The position numbers and the translations under genes are program-made. Below are positions 32,255 through 45,899 of a stretch of 64,000 nt of DNA, one piece after another; the stretch's first letter is position 1, and every line of letters begins with the position of its first letter. The notes below the pieces were generated by a model that made no database searches, was not told the origin of the DNA, and worked only from the letters and a program-made list of their open reading frames with translations. The stretch covers positions 868,001 through 932,000 of the forward strand of contig LATX02000035.1 in the NCBI GenBank assembly GCA_001466705.2. The letters run 5' to 3'. The stretch is from Moniliophthora roreri (taxonomy: Eukaryota; Basidiomycota; Agaricomycetes; Agaricales; Marasmiaceae).

Positions 32255-35200
32255 TTACTCTTCCTCTCTTGGAGGAGAATGTGGTTTCTTCTTTTTGAAG
32301 CCTCGCTTGAGAGAGAACATTCTCGAGGAATGACCGCCTCCAGGAGAACTCGACGCCTTGCCCTTCTTCCCAGGACTATCCGGTATCGTAGCGGGAAGAT
32401 TCCGACTACTCAGCCGTCTCTCCGAGAGGTTTGTTTGTATCCGCTTGATCGCAGGCCCATTCTCCTCGGTAGCAAAATCAAACCCGCGTTCGGTAGAGAG
32501 CATGCCAGTTGACATATCCATCCTACTAGCAGACCGAACGCCTAGTGCTGTCCCGGGGCGCGAGTAACGCTCTATGGTCATCACACTGCTCCTAGATGAG
32601 CGACGTGATATACGGTCCGCCATAGAGGACGCCCGTGAGACACGATTCCGCCTCTTCTTCATCTCTGTGAGGCCGATACCCAGGTGTACTTCAGAATCAC
32701 GCGTACTGAGATCTGCGTACGGATCGTTCTTCTTGATATAACGAACGATGTCGATATCGCCCGGGGCGAGGGAAGCTTGGTAGGCTTTGGCAATGAAGCG
32801 GGGAGTAAGAGAGAGGATGAAAAGTAGGACGAGCCCGAGCCAGAAATATACGGATGTGCAAAGGTAGAAATAGTTTCCGTAAACGAATGTCCATGTCGAG
32901 GATGGAGGAATAGCAGAATAAATAAGCTGCGGAAAATTCATTAGTATCTATGGCGGATAGAGTATGACGGGTGCGTACAGTGTATAGCCAAACGATAACG
33001 ATACCGATAAAGACGAAGAACACCAGCCACCACGTCCAGGCTGAGGCGGCCATTCCGGTAAAGATGTCGGCAACCATGACAGCAGTGACAGCAGCCGTCT
33101 GTAGGAGCATTAGTAAGGCGTTCAGTTTAACGGGATAGACACACCGTTGACCACTCGTAGACAGAAACATCATAACCATCGGAACGTGCGCTCGTTGTGA
33201 TATAGGTGTACATAGCGAAGAAATAGATAATAACCGACTGCAAAGAAAGTGAAATATTTTGTGAATCAAGGCTCAGATCTTGAGTAAAGGAATGACATAC
33301 CTGGTACGCCCCATCAAGCATATACAAGAAGAATCCTGTGAAGGAGAAATAATGTCTTTCGCGACCATAATGATAGAGTTCAGGCAGGTCCATCAAGATC
33401 CGGTCATCTAAGTAGGCGTTTAGCACGATATTGAGCTTAGGTATGTCAAAACGCACCTAGTATCCGGTCGGCCACACCAATCCCTGCAACAGGTGCAATA
33501 GTCCATATCGAGTTCCAGAATAAGATATAAGCATAATCAAAAACGCTGTAGAAGGCGGATCATCAGCCAAACAGGAAGAAAGGTCCTGGTGAGTATGCAT
33601 TCTTACAATGTAGCACTCCATCCACAGTAGATCTGATACCACCACAAGACCCCGATCGGAACAATATTCTTGTAGAAGAAATTGAGAATCCTGCAAATTT
33701 CCTAAGTATGTGACCCTGATGAGAAGAGATGGGGATTTACATAGTTCCATTCCGAGCATACGACCAGTGACCGTGAACGAGTAAGAGCTTCTTCAGGAAC
33801 CGAAACTGCAGAGAAGGTGGGTTCAATACAATGACGGTATCGGGACAGAGACGACCCACCTGTGCGATTGCATAGTCGGATGAATTCACAGCCTGAAGAC
33901 CTTCTTCACCCGAGATACCCACACCAACGTCAGCTGCTTGGATCATGCTGACATCGTTTGCACCGTCTCCAATAGCCAAGGTCATTGCCTTCAAGCCGTC
34001 CTTCACGAGCCTGACTACCAGAGCCTTCTGCAACGGAGACACACGACAACAAATGACGCCTTCGCAAAGTGTCCCGAGGCGTAGAAGGAGTGCCTTGTTC
34101 TCCTCACTCTCGAAAGCCTGATGGTAGATAGCGCCGTCAGAGAACACTATGCCGTCGAGAGTCTAGGTACTCACATGTAACAGTGCAGCGCCATCAATGA
34201 CGAGGATAAATCCACCAGGTCGTTCACCGTTCTCTGGACCGACGATTGACGAAACTCCCGTGTTGACGCGGTGCAGGCCGGGTTGTGAAGACATTGAAGA
34301 TCTGGGCAAAACTTCTGCCATCCCTGCGGAAGTTTCGGGAAAGAATTGTTCAATAGCGGCCCTCAGCTGAGCTTGAACAGGTCTACCGCCGCCGCGAACG
34401 ATGATGATATTGGAATCCGGCGAGACGAGGTTGGTACTTCGGCCAATAGCTTTATTGGAGGTAAGTTGGCAGAATTAATAGAAAGAGTGTAGTGACGAAC
34501 CAATAGCGGTCTCAAGCTTATCGCCAGTTGCCACCCAAATCTTGATACCAGCACGCTTGAGGTCCGCAATAGCCTCTGGTACACCATCTTGAAGCTTGTC
34601 CTCGATTGCAGTGGCACCCAAGAGACGGAGATCTTTCTCAATTTCTTCTGAGACAACTTCGATTTTGGTCTCTCGGTCGTCCATAGCCACTGAAGCGTCA
34701 TGATACCTCTCTGCCCAAGCCTCATATTCATCATCTGTGAGACGTGTGAGTAGAGATTCAGCAGAGGAACAAAAATAAGAACGTACCAGGAATGACTTTA
34801 TATGCCAAGGTCAAGGTTCTCAGACCTTCATTTGCAAAGTCACTGAGATGCCTCTCGGTCTCCTCTTTCAAATCGTCGCCTCCGGCCTTCAACCTATCAA
34901 AGATGACATTATCTGCCCCCTTGCACAGCAGGAATACCCTGCTATCCTCGTTATCCAGTTTGCGCAAAATAACACTCATCCTCTTCCTCGCACTAGTGAA
35001 CTCTAAGATGTTCAACAGCTCATACTTCTCCGGTTCCCCATCAGGCGACGAAGGAGTCCTCAACGACAAAGTCTCTTTATCCCTTCCCAAAAACACAAAT
35101 CCCACATCAGCAGCAGCCTGCACTAGCGCCGCTTCATCCGGTGACTGAGCCTTGTACTCTATACTCCCTGTCGCCGGATCCACCGACGCAAGGACAGTAT

Positions 35201-37305
35201 GACAAAGCGCCAACACCGAAAAGAACCCATTCAACATTCGTGCATGTGCAGCAATTTCCGAATCCGGCTCCTCCGCATACGCTGCCTCGATATCCGCTGC
35301 CAACTCGGAATCATAGAAATGTGGAACCGGATCTTTCCCTTTCGGTTTTGTTGGTATGGCCTGATTGATAGATGGTGGCTTTGAGCTGGTCGCGTCAGAG
35401 TCCGAGGGTCGGGAAGGAGTGACGCCCACATGAAAAGTTTGTCCTGTTTTCTCGCCTTCGAGGTTCTTCTTCAATTCCAACGATTGGTCTCCTAGGTCCA
35501 CTTCCGGCTCTGGGTCACCCCTGTATGCCTTGCCTCCGATTGAGCATTGCCGGAACACCATCATGTTCTGAAGATGTGATCAATTAGATTCCCGAAATAA
35601 AGTATAGTTGACAGGATGGTATCACGCACCTGGGTCAATGTGCCAGTCTTGTCTGAGAAGATGTACTCAATCTGACCCAAATCGTCCGTCAAGTTCCAAC
35701 TCCTTGCTTGCGTTGGTTGGTCCTTTTTCTCATAGTACATCTCATAGTCGAGATATATGAAGATGGACTGCACGGTGCGGACGACTTCAATGGTTAGGTA
35801 GAGGGAGATGGGAACGAGGATTTGGAACCTGACCAAAAAAAGGTAAGTTGATGCAGTAAGAGCGTACAAACTACGACGTACGTCAAGAGTGCAAAAGCAA
35901 AGGTAATGATACCGTTGATGGACGGGTTGTCATCAGATTGGTCTGCGCCGAACAACCAAGGAGCACCAAGCGGGTAATACTCCTTCTCAAGGGTAGAGTC
36001 AACGATGGCACAGATAGCGGCCATGACAAAAATGAGTATCAAGTTGATCATACTGAATAAGAATAATTGCAAAGTTAATGACGCCAATGGAAGGTAAATG
36101 AACACTCACACTTGGGGATTCATCTGCCTTTCGACTTTACTTCGCTTGCTGGGAGTGTCACCAGCGTTCATGACAACCTTGCTATCTTCACCGGTGAAGA
36201 GGACCACACCAATGACCCATGAAGTGTTCTTGAGAACAGTGCCTCTCAGAAGCGTAGTCTGCAAGTCTACAGGGTACTTCTTCTCGCCAAACTCCACCAT
36301 CGCATTGAGACGATACATGTTGTTTTCTGGACGATCACAACTGACCCGAAATGTATTGATCGTGTTGGCACAATCTGCCGCAGTCCGTAAGTGGGTCAAC
36401 GGCGCAACCGCGTTACGAGACTTGAGGTTAGTCTCTCCGTCAAGATTTTTCGTCTCAACGTAGGCCACATTCTCCTCGTCTGAAGTTGCACAAATAAGGA
36501 TGTCCGCTGGAATAGCTTCGTTGTCGGTGATCATGACAAAATCTCCAACACGCAAGTCTTCCCAGAGAATGTTCTCCCAGTATGGCCCGTCACCGGTCCC
36601 ACCCTCCAAATCTAGCTCCCCAAGCGGTGTGTCCGGTTTGACGATCGACGTGGAAGATACATCGGGCGCCACTGCCTTGGCCGCAGATGATACTGCTCGT
36701 GGACGACGTGTGCTCTTGGGAATGAGGCCTCGTACGAATGTCTTGCTTTTCCCTTTTGTAATGTTTGGGTTGACCCAACTACCACCCCTTAGCACCTTTA
36801 TCACGCTCTGGTTTATACGTTGGTCCGACTGATGCCTTCGATAGTCTTCATACCCATCCTTTAACGCGGTAAGGCCGATAATAATCACTAATGGTAGAAC
36901 GACGACTCCTGGTGAAATGGTAGAAAATTTCGGAAAGAATTGAAGGATGGCAATTCCGGCAAAGTAGCTAGGGACATGGAATGAGCCCTGCAGCGCCTAA
37001 TAGACACGAAATCTGACAACTTACATGTTTGCGATACGCCTAAACTGCTCCAAAAAGTTTCTCGGTACAAAGGTTAGGATGGTATACTTTGAGGTGATGA
37101 CCTGGTTGGTGCAATAGACATGTTCTCGTTTAACTTTTCCTCTATGATCCAAATAATCTGCGGGTAGGTTTTCGTTGACGTGGACTGTACGAGGCGGGCC
37201 GGGTGGTCTCTTGGTTGTGAAGAGGTCCTCGAGCTTGAAGTTGACCAGACGATTGAACCAGACGACGAGGGGATTCGCCTCTGTCTTCGTCTTGGTCTTC
37301 GCCAT
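32255..37305 (-). CDS. P4-type ATPase, phospholipid flippase (Dnf1/2-like)
   Basis: It starts at ATG 37305. Ordered family landmarks are: [20 protein letters not shown] and [18 protein letters not shown] (P4 signature), [48 protein letters not shown] (actuator DGET), the catalytic [10 protein letters not shown] near 35640-35668, a large nucleotide-binding domain ([36 protein letters not shown]), [15 protein letters not shown], and [19 protein letters not shown] near 33920-33980. C-terminal membrane segments follow, then a Ser/Arg-rich tail ending PPREEE. Many introns of about 50-60 nt are present. These enzymes move aminophospholipids or phosphatidylcholine to the cytosolic leaflet of plasma and Golgi membranes and need a Cdc50-type partner, which is not in the window. 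Confidence 0.93.
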
Positions 37306-37904
37306 GATGGAGACACGGAAGGGAGAGGGGCAACCTCGGTAAGTAAGTAGGGCGGTAACTTATTCAGAAACAGAGGACATCATAGAAATGTCTTATGCGT
37401 GGGATTTCATTTCAATACTCGGCCCAACTCAGTCATCTTGCATGACGGCGCTATTCTCCGTTTAGTAGTCCCTTGCGTCTCCGAGCCGCCCCGCCACACC
37501 ACTCTTTGTCCGGAGATGCGTTTCCATATTGACAAGTCGTCGACTCGTCATGGTCGTGACTCGCAACGACGACTCAAATATCTTGGATCATCGCGAAAAT
37601 CAGTCAGTGCAAAATAAAAAAAAAACAAAAATTATTTTTATATCAGGTTCTTCGGAAGGACATGGGCAGTTTCGAGTTCATCAACGCCCATTATAAAGCT
37701 GTTGATCGTACCCGGGAAGCCCTTGCCAGCCAGGCTGTGTCATGAGATTGCGGTGCCGGGCATGTTACAGCTGTTGTAAGAATTGTAGTGAACAACCACT
37801 TAGGAAGGGACCTGGGAGACCCCGCTGCGTCATGTGACTCTGAGTGAGGCCATGTGATCATGAGCCGTCGGAATACATCCGGGTCATGCCGAATTTAGAC
37901 GCTG
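37306..37904. other. Divergent promoter region, P4-ATPase / sterol acyltransferase
   Basis: About 600 bp separate the two divergent starts. It holds an A-rich tract (about 37612-37640) and no credible gene. It presumably contains both promoters. Confidence 0.6.
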
Positions 37905-40200
37905 ATGCATAACCGGAGAGAGTTTGAGTCCGTCACACCATCTCCTATGCCAATAGACAACTCACCGCCAGTCTCCAATCCTCAAAGCACAGGTTTCAAG
38001 ACCTCCGATGGCACAATATATGTCTCGAAAACTTTCCGCTCAAAGTCAGCTCCTCAAAACCGTCGCGCATTGATAACATTCGTACCACGTCAATCCGTCT
38101 TCGATATTAACAATGAAGCGTCAACTACGAATCAATTCCGCGGTTTCTTCTCGCTATTTTGGATATCAATGTTCATCTTCATGGTGCGGACTTACATTCG
38201 GAGCTTTGAGGCTCATGGCCATGTTCTAGACTTGGTATGGACAACTTTGCATCTCAAGGTCTCGTATCAATCTGACCTGTCTCGCAGCATTTTGCAACCA
38301 TGTTCTCGAGAGACGCAATCACACTCGCTATTAGTGATGGTGTATTGGTCGGGACTACCGTTCTCTGTGTACCGTTTGCAAAGGCGATTTCAAAGGGTTG
38401 GATTCGTTATCAGTGGACGGGCGTACTCTCGCAACATCTTTTCCAAACTGCTGTACTGTTCTCTGCGATTAGCTGGACATTCAATAGGTACGCTCCAAAC
38501 TTCTTTTTGTCCGCAGCACTTCATTTATTGCATCATCGTCTACGCAGGCAATGGCCATGGGTTCAATCCGGTTTCCTAACTTTACACAGTCTCGTGCGTC
38601 CAACGCCGATAGAATGAATACCCAACTAACCACTACATCAGGTCCTCATCATGAAAATACACTCGTACATGGCAGTCAACGGCTATCTTTCAAACATATC
38701 CCAACAGTCCCAAAGCACACTTGACCAATTGCGTCATGTAGCAGAGACCTTGGGTGGTGGTTGGGCTCAAGCAATCCTGGATGCCAAGAGGCATAAAGTT
38801 GAATTGGACAAAAGTACAGGCATGACGTCAACAGACTCCGAAACTTCAGTTCCCTCACAAAGTCATCTCGCTCCACCTCCCACAACACGTACTGATTCCA
38901 ACGCATCGCAAGCATCCTTGACACCACTGGGAACACCCCCTATTCCTGCTTCAGCGTCTGGTACAGGGCTTCAGATCTCCTATGTAGACCCAGAGACTGC
39001 CACCACGTTGAGAAAGCGTCTCGTTGCATTGTCGGATGCGAACGGAGTGGTCGACGCAGATGCAGAAGATGTTATTCACGATCTGGAGAACGATTCTAAC
39101 AAGAAAGATGACGATGCGGGTGAACGCCTGTCCCCTGCCGCCCCTCATCCACTTATCGACCATCCGAACGAGCAAATTGCAGAGCTGGCAAGAGAATATA
39201 CAGAGTTACAGGGTGAATTGACAAGCTCGGGTCCTCTGTACGTTACATGGCCGAACAACATCACCTTCAAGAACTTTGCAGTGTACATGCTCATCCCAAC
39301 ACTAGTGTACGAGTTGGAGTATCCTCGGACGGACAAGTATGTGTTACCTATACTTTTTATCCGTTCCTGCGATTGAACACGTTACTTAGAATTCGGCCTT
39401 TGTATGTGTTCGAGAAGACCGTGGCTACCTTTGGAACGTTCCTGCTTCTGTACAGTGTTACAGAAAGATTCATCCTGACACAAACACCGACTCCCGACCA
39501 GTCGTTCTTGCGTTCACTCCTTGATCTATCCTTGCCATTTATGTTGGCTTATCTCTTACTATTCTATATCATCTTTGGTGCGTAAGCCAGCGCTCCCTCT
39601 AAATCTAACTGACATTCCGCGTCTCAGAATGTATATGCAACGGCTTCGCAGAGCTTTCATAGTGCGTGTGACATACTTTTCAGTGTCTTCCGTTCCTCAC
39701 CATATCACAGCTTCGCAGATCGGCAATTCTACGAAGATTGGGTACACTCCCTCTCTCTTCACCCTTGTCCCCCATGTACTAACCCCTCTCTCTCTATAGT
39801 GGAACTCAACTTCCTGGGACGAGTTCTCCCGCAAATGGAACAGACCTGTGCACATGTTCCTCCTCCGACACGTCTACCAATCCACCATGGCATCCTACAA
39901 AATCTCCAAAAACTCTGCCATGTTCGTCACGTTTCTCCTTAGCGCGTGTATGCATGAGCTGGTCATGGCTATTGTGACCAAGAAGTTTAGGTTTTATTTG
40001 TTTGCGATGCAGGTACGTCGTATCACCATCGTTGCATTGGGTCAAGTACTTATGCTGCCCTTTAGCTTATCCAAATCCCGCTGATTACCATTAGCCGGAT
40101 TCCAGCGATCAAGAGAAACAAGATGTTGGGTAATTTGGTGTTTTGGTTGGGTTTGTACGCTGGGTTCCCGTTGTTGTGTGTCGCATATGTCGCGTATTAA
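37905..40200 (+). CDS. ARE2: Sterol O-acyltransferase (Are1/Are2, MBOAT)
   Basis: It starts at ATG 37905 with a disordered cytosolic N terminus, then RALITFVPRQSVFD and FRGFFSLFWISMFIFMVRTY. MBOAT landmarks follow over several exons: IMKIHSYMAVNGYLS, a Ser/Thr-rich insert (about 38820-38960), YVTWPNNITFKNFAVYMLIP, YVFEKTVATFGTFLLLYSVT and LPFMLAYLLLFYIIFECICN. The conserved FYEDWWNSTSWDEFSRKWNR follows across an intron at 39740-39800, then the catalytic His in SACMHELVMAIV. It ends with YAGFPLLCVAYVAY and TAA at 40200. It esterifies ergosterol-type sterols with fatty acyl-CoA at the ER for storage in lipid droplets. At least eight introns. Confidence 0.93.
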
Positions 40201-40716
40201 GATGAAGGTGGACATGGACGCAGATCCACGATCTAATACCTAACCGTTGGTTATCCTACGTAGTAATTCATCGATCTTCTTTCACGAATCATCACGATAT
40301 AATACTTTTATGTTAGTGTATCCAAGTAAAAGCCTGCAGCTGGTGATGATAATCTATATATGACGATGCCTAATCTCAATGTGTCGTGCAGGCGTAAATC
40401 CCATTGACATCGGAAATCAAAAAAAGACGTCACAAAGACATGCACATCCAGTTCATAGATAGCGTCTGTCCCACGCACTCCGCACAAAAATTGCCCAAGC
40501 CCACTACTAAGCGTTACTACTCAACAACTACATACTACGGCTGCTACCCGATGACTCCATTGCCAACCATTAATTGCACCCCGTGTCGACCCACTATACT
40601 GCACCCACACCATTCCGATACCGGAGATAATATCACTGAAATCTCTAGAACTGGAATTATAAAATGTTCTCCTCGACCAGACCGAAACGGAACTTTCACC
40701 GTCTAGCACTCTAGAA
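40201..40716. other. Intergenic and promoter of the dehydrogenase gene
   Basis: No gene was recognised here. A TATA-like TTATAAAAT occurs near 40655-40663, about 55 bases before the ATG at 40717. Confidence 0.5.
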
Positions 40717-41822
40717 ATGTCTTCTTCAGTTATCCTCATCACAGGTTGCTCAACAGGGTTCGGTCGTTCTATCGCACTAGAAGCCCTCAGTCGCGGTTTA
40801 CGTGTAATCGCTACTGCACGAAAACTCGAAGCTATCGATGATTTACGCGAAAAGGGGGCAAAGACGTTGAGTTTGGATGTTACGGCTTCTGAAGGGGTGT
40901 TGGAGGTATTTGTAGAGGAAGCTCTCGGTGTTTTGTGAGTTGAGCTTTTTGTTCTCTTTCCAGTTTAGACATCGAGGCTGACTAGGAAAATTGTTCCGTT
41001 AGCGGTCAGGTAGACATACTAGTGAACAATGCTGGGTACCTTTTAGGGGGGGCTATCGAGGAGAACGCGTACGTGTCCTGTTCCTGCTCAGTTGCCAGTT
41101 GAGACTGATGCCCGCGTAGTGAAGAAGAAATCAGAGCCCAGTTCGACACCAACTTTTTCAGTGTTATCAATCTCACAACCAAATTCCTGCCCCATTTTCG
41201 TTCTCGAAAGACTGGCACCATCGTGAACATTAGTTCTCAAGGGGCATATCTGGCGATTAGTGGTGCTGGGATATACTGCGCTTCTAAAGCTGCACTTGAT
41301 TGTAGGCACCACAGCTTTCAGATTGTGGAATGACCACGCTGATCAAGATCTATAGGTATAAGCGAAGTATGGGCAATAGAACTCGCACCATTCGGGATCC
41401 GCACAATGTCAGTCAACTTGGGCGCCTACCGAACAGCTGTCGCTGGATCAAATACTAAACGGCCGGCGAAAGGCGAGGTGAGTTAATAGGTTTCATTGTG
41501 CATGATTCGAAATTTGTCTTTGTCCCAGATCGAAGGCTACAACGACGCCCATGAGTTTCAAACACTCTTCCAAGAAAGATCAGGCCAGGAACAAGGTGAT
41601 CCAGCCAAAGCAGTCAAGAAGATTTTGGACTTGATTGACTTGAAAGGGCAAGACGGAAAGCCTCTCCAACTTCCTGCTCGTTTGGCTCTAGGAGACGACG
41701 CAGTGGAGCTCATTGGAAAGGTTCTTCAGAAAAGGCTGGAAGGACTTCAACAGTGGCGAGAGCATGGGGTTGGAACGAATGCGGAGGGCCCGATGTTCAC
41801 GAAATCCGGCGGAGCCTGGTGA
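40717..41822 (+). CDS. Short-chain dehydrogenase/reductase
   Basis: It starts at ATG 40717 with the cofactor motif VILITGCSTGFGRSIALEAL (TGxxxGxG) and SLDVTASEGVL. After an intron at about 40936-41005 come VDILVNNAGYLLGGAIEE and the NNAG motif. FDTNFFSVINLTTKFLPHFR and the catalytic core follow: TIVNISSQGAYLAISGAGIYCASKAAL (Ser, Tyr-x-x-x-Lys), here given in two overlapping pieces NISSQGAYLA and YCASKAAL. IELAPFGIRTMSVNLGAYRT and a C-terminal substrate lobe end at 41822. It is a classical NAD(P)-dependent SDR, similar to 1-acyldihydroxyacetone-phosphate reductase-like and hydroxysteroid-like enzymes; the substrate cannot be told. Four introns. Confidence 0.88.
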
Positions 41823-42828
41823 TTAGGAGAGCTTGTTTGCCTTGTACGTTGAGAGAGAGAAAAATTTCATGTTCATACTACACCTAAAAGTTTCGGTCAA
41901 CCGATGTCATCAACAGACAGACCTTCTGCGTTCTTGGATCATTACCTTCAAATCCACTCGAACGCAAGATGCGCAGGCGGAAGCCACTCCGGTCGGGTCC
42001 TCTCTCAAAGTTTTCTGCGGATCTTAACCATGATCCTTCCTGAATTTACTACTCCTGAGTAACCTTTCATCCCGGTTTTCTGCAATGAAGGCACTGCCGA
42101 GTGTGTAGCAGGCGGCAGATCGTCTGTCGTTCTGGCCTGATATCCTCTGTCTGGTACTAAACTCAACGCTCCTAGCTCCAATGGTCCGATGTACTGCTGC
42201 AACGCCAGCAGCGAGCAAAGTGAGTACTGTGTCTGAGCCACCCCGATGGCGTCTTGGTATCTACCATACTAAGCGGAATCCCAAGGCGGAATCGTCAATA
42301 TCAACATAGAAAACTATGCGAAGCTTGTTTCCGGACCAATTGGCGGTAACCCAGGCATCATCAGCAACCTTGAATTGAGGGAGGAATCCCAGCCGGATTT
42401 TGGGGAACGGTGTCATCATCCCTCTTTTTGGTAGCCAAATGCGATCACCAGGGAAGACGTGCAAAGAGAACGAACCTACCTGTATTTGCTTCATGATGTA
42501 TCAACAACGGACTACATGGTTGTATCCTTATCCTCTTTTAATCAACGATCATTATGCCTTCGTTGTTCCAAGAGTAGTGTAGATGGAACAGCGGTGGGAG
42601 AGCATAATCAAGCGTTTGACTTATCAATACGAAAGTGATATCTCAGTGAACAATGCAAAAAGTGTCTATTCATACAATAGTAATGCTAGGATGGTGTTCC
42701 ACAGGTAAGTGAGGCATAGCTGAAGCCAATGTTCATAGTGTAAGTGGTATTAAAAATGTTCCAATGAGGTCACAAGGAGTGTCAAATGCGGACAAGCAAA
42801 CAGATAAAAACAATGAAAATATCCCTTA
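41823..42828. other. Gap of about 1 kb without a convincing gene
   Basis: One minus-strand frame (42261-42494, ATG start, 77 aa, containing FPKIRLGFLPQFKVADDAWV) is open but unrecognised. A neighbouring frame at 42005-42241 starts with GTG. They could be exons of a small gene, but no clear splice pair joins them. Confidence 0.35.
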
Positions 42829-45624
42829 TCATCGATTGGACGAGACTGTGGACTGTCGCGGTCCCATCGGCGGGCGTGCAGGGCGCCCTCGAGAGGATGC
42901 TGTCGAAGCAACCGAAATAGGTCTATTTCGATTTGCGAACTCGTCTACTGCTGACAGCGGTGGTGTGGAGAGATCAGGAGAAGTATGAATGAGAGCGTTA
43001 TCGACAGGACCGGTCGAACTTTTTCGACGGCTTCCACCGCTGCTTCTACTGCTTTCGCTTCCAGTAGTACTATATCGGAAATGAGGATCAACCCTACTGC
43101 TCCTTGCAGCAGTTCCAACACCAGCCATACCAGCCACGCCAAACTCGGCCATGTCGTTATCGAGTGTGATGGGGGGAGATGCAAGAACAGGAGACTGAAA
43201 GGTGGGAGATTCTTCCAGTTCGAGAGGGGGCAATAAGGGTACTCCACTCGGTACTCGACTATGCCTCAATGAAGTGTGGACGGGTGGCGGCGAGCTAAGT
43301 GCCGAAGCACCATTATCGTATACTCGAGATATCATAGGCACACGTTCCGGTGATCCGCGAGATTCGTCCTCAGAATCATGTCTTGAGGAGTGGTAGGCTG
43401 TGAAGGTCGACCGAGAAACCTTATGCGCAGGTTCAGCGTTATCATTGCCAGACTCGGCGCCCTTAACGCCCCAAATATCGGTTTCAGGGTCCCAGGGTTT
43501 AGATTCGTGCCCTGCACTATCTCGATCACTACGTGTGTCGAGCGCGTCGTTGCCTCCGCCTTCGAAACTCCCCACCGACCCTTTGTGCCAAACCTCGTCA
43601 GCTTCATCAACTTCTCCGACTCGAGTCCTGGCTGTGGACATGGAATAATCAGAAGTCATTCTTTCTCTTCGCATGTATTCCTCGAACTTCTTCCGCCTCA
43701 AGATATCCTCGTGTGGCGGCAGGTCGTCGGACGGCTTCCTCATTGCAAGCTCGTAGTCGCCTAGACCTTTCTCGTAGGATTTTTTGGTCCGTTTTTCCCG
43801 CTTCCACCAGCCGAATAGGCCACTTGCTGCTACTCCGCTACCCAAAGCTGTCGCCCCAGCATCGGACGCAGCACCAAAGTCTCTCACTGATGTACTATCA
43901 GGGCCGCCGGCTGACTTGCTGTATTTTCGCTTCGCAAGACACCATCTAAGTCCGAACATTCCGAAACATAAAAAAATGAACCCAATTAGGCCAAACAGTA
44001 CGCCCAGGCCAACACTGAGATGCTTTTTGCCTTCTCCATTTGTGTCCGTAGCGCCATTTCCAGGCCCACCGACGAGAGGTAGTCCGTCCACACGAACACG
44101 TTTGAACTCATACATGGCTACCTCTGGATCGGTGAGAGCTTGCAAGCCTAGTCGAGGTCTATACTCTGAATTAGATGGCAGTATAGGTCCGGCGTTATCC
44201 GGCGTTCGAAGATCCGGGAAGGAGCCGTTGGTATTAGGGACTTGATAAGCCATGACCATATAGACGTTCCGGACAAAGGGAACACCCAAAATCATATCGA
44301 CCGCATTGGCTTTTCGTAAATTGTCGTCAGACGCCTGAATGACACCAACGCAATTGAGTGATGTTGCGCTGCGTCCAGGTTCGGTGGTGAGATCGAGCGG
44401 ATGGAGAGGTATCGGAGAACGGTCGTCAAGAGTTATTGTGAGGTTGAGAGGGGTTTTGCAGTCAACATAATCTTGATAGACAAATTTCCATTCGGTAAGT
44501 CATGCGTTAATCAGCGAAAATTATTGTTGTACTCACACATTCCATCACTGGCTGGAGAAATGCCGATAGCGCCATATATGGCGTCTGCTATTGCCCGAGT
44601 TGACAAGATGAGAGGCACCCCTGAATCGAGGACGGCAGTCGGGTAGCTCCCGCCCCCCGTAGCTCCGAGTCCACTACGCGCAAGCTTGACTGGTCTGGGT
44701 TGGTTGTCTACCCACACAGTGACATCCTTTATGCTTGACTTCCAAAAGAGGGTGCCCACGCTGATACCACGGTCATTGACACTAGGAAGAGGAGTCGCAT
44801 ACTGCACTTTTTGTCCATCACCTCCTATGGCGGGGATAGCTGATTTTGACGGGTGCCTGCCAATACCTAGGAGAGAGGGTATCCTGTCGGAACCGGGCCG
44901 AGAAAGGGTGAGGGATATGAAACGAGCGGCTGGAGCCGTGGATTGCGGGGAAATAGAGAAAAGGTTTGTAAGAAAATGAGCACCATCTTGTGGGCTAGAG
45001 ATGGATGGAGCAATGAGGCCTGATATAATACTATTTTGGGGAAGAGCCAGTCCTAAAACGCCGTTGAACTTGCTCTGGAGGGGCTCATTATTCACGACTG
45101 TAGCGGCGGCTAGGAAGAAATAATTAAGGTAAGAGAGTTTAATGCGAGGCGAGTGTAAACGCACCTAAAGCTTGACTTTCAATGCTATAACCACCGATAT
45201 TAAATGTGTCCCAATAGATGGTCCCTTGAACGTAGCCTGACAAGTACGTAATGTCAAATGGCACATTTGAAGATGTACCGCTGACTGTAGGATTATATAT
45301 ATTGCCCGATGCGCCGCATGATGAGCAGAGCGTCGATGCTACCCACTGAGACGGTTATTCTTCAGCACAGCACAACCTGCAGAATGCCTAAATAAGATTA
45401 CTGACAATGTCTGATGAACCGGTGTCAATTTGAAGGGAAACAGTTTGTTGGTTAGTACCGAGTTGAATCGGAAGGGTGTATGTTTGGTCATTAACACCAT
45501 TTCCGACAAAATCCAATTTCAGTACGACGCCCAAGCCATTTGCCTCCCCTTCCGCTTCGTCCCTCTTCCATTGCTCGATTTCGTCGTCACTTGCTCGTCC
45601 CTTTCCCTTCCAAGCCAAAACCAT
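42829..45624 (-). CDS. Pepsin-type aspartic protease with membrane anchor and long cytoplasmic tail
   Basis: Catalytic motifs are present: YTLPIQLGTNQQTVSLQIDT followed by GSSD (first Asp, near 45420), and TAVLDSGVPLILSTRAIADA (second Asp in DSG, near 44620). Between them are FDITYLSGYVQGTIYWDTF, NGVLGLALPQNSIISGL and SLLGIGRHPS. After ILGVPFVRNVYMVMAYQVPN, the family's closing region, comes a linker, a transmembrane helix (HLSVGLGVLFGLIGFIFLCF, near 43960-44020) and a Ser/Pro/Asp-rich tail of about 370 residues. The 5' end is unsure: ATG 45624 gives no signal peptide, so an earlier exon up to about 45.9 kb is likely. It is probably a surface or vacuolar protease tethered to the membrane. Confidence 0.82.
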
Positions 45625-45899
45625 ACACTCCCTCGAAGGAATATTAACCAAAGATACTGAAGGAGAGATAGGATGAAAAAAGAAGGGGATAGATAGTATG
45701 TGGTGGCGCGAAGAAAAGAGTGTTTATGTCAAACCTTGGTACCCCGCTTTCTGAAATCTGGTCAAGAACATTATTTCTCACGGGGAAACTGGATCCCCGT
45801 CTGGATGCTACGGCAAGCTCTGGCAAGTCAAATTCTTTCCCATGACAATCATCTTTGATTCCCATCTTTCCATTCGACCATAGGTACAGTTTCAATGAT

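Noticed and set aside
42005..42494. Two minus-strand frames as a small gene
   Set aside because: One starts with GTG, no consistent intron joins them, and no homology was recognised; kept only as a possibility.
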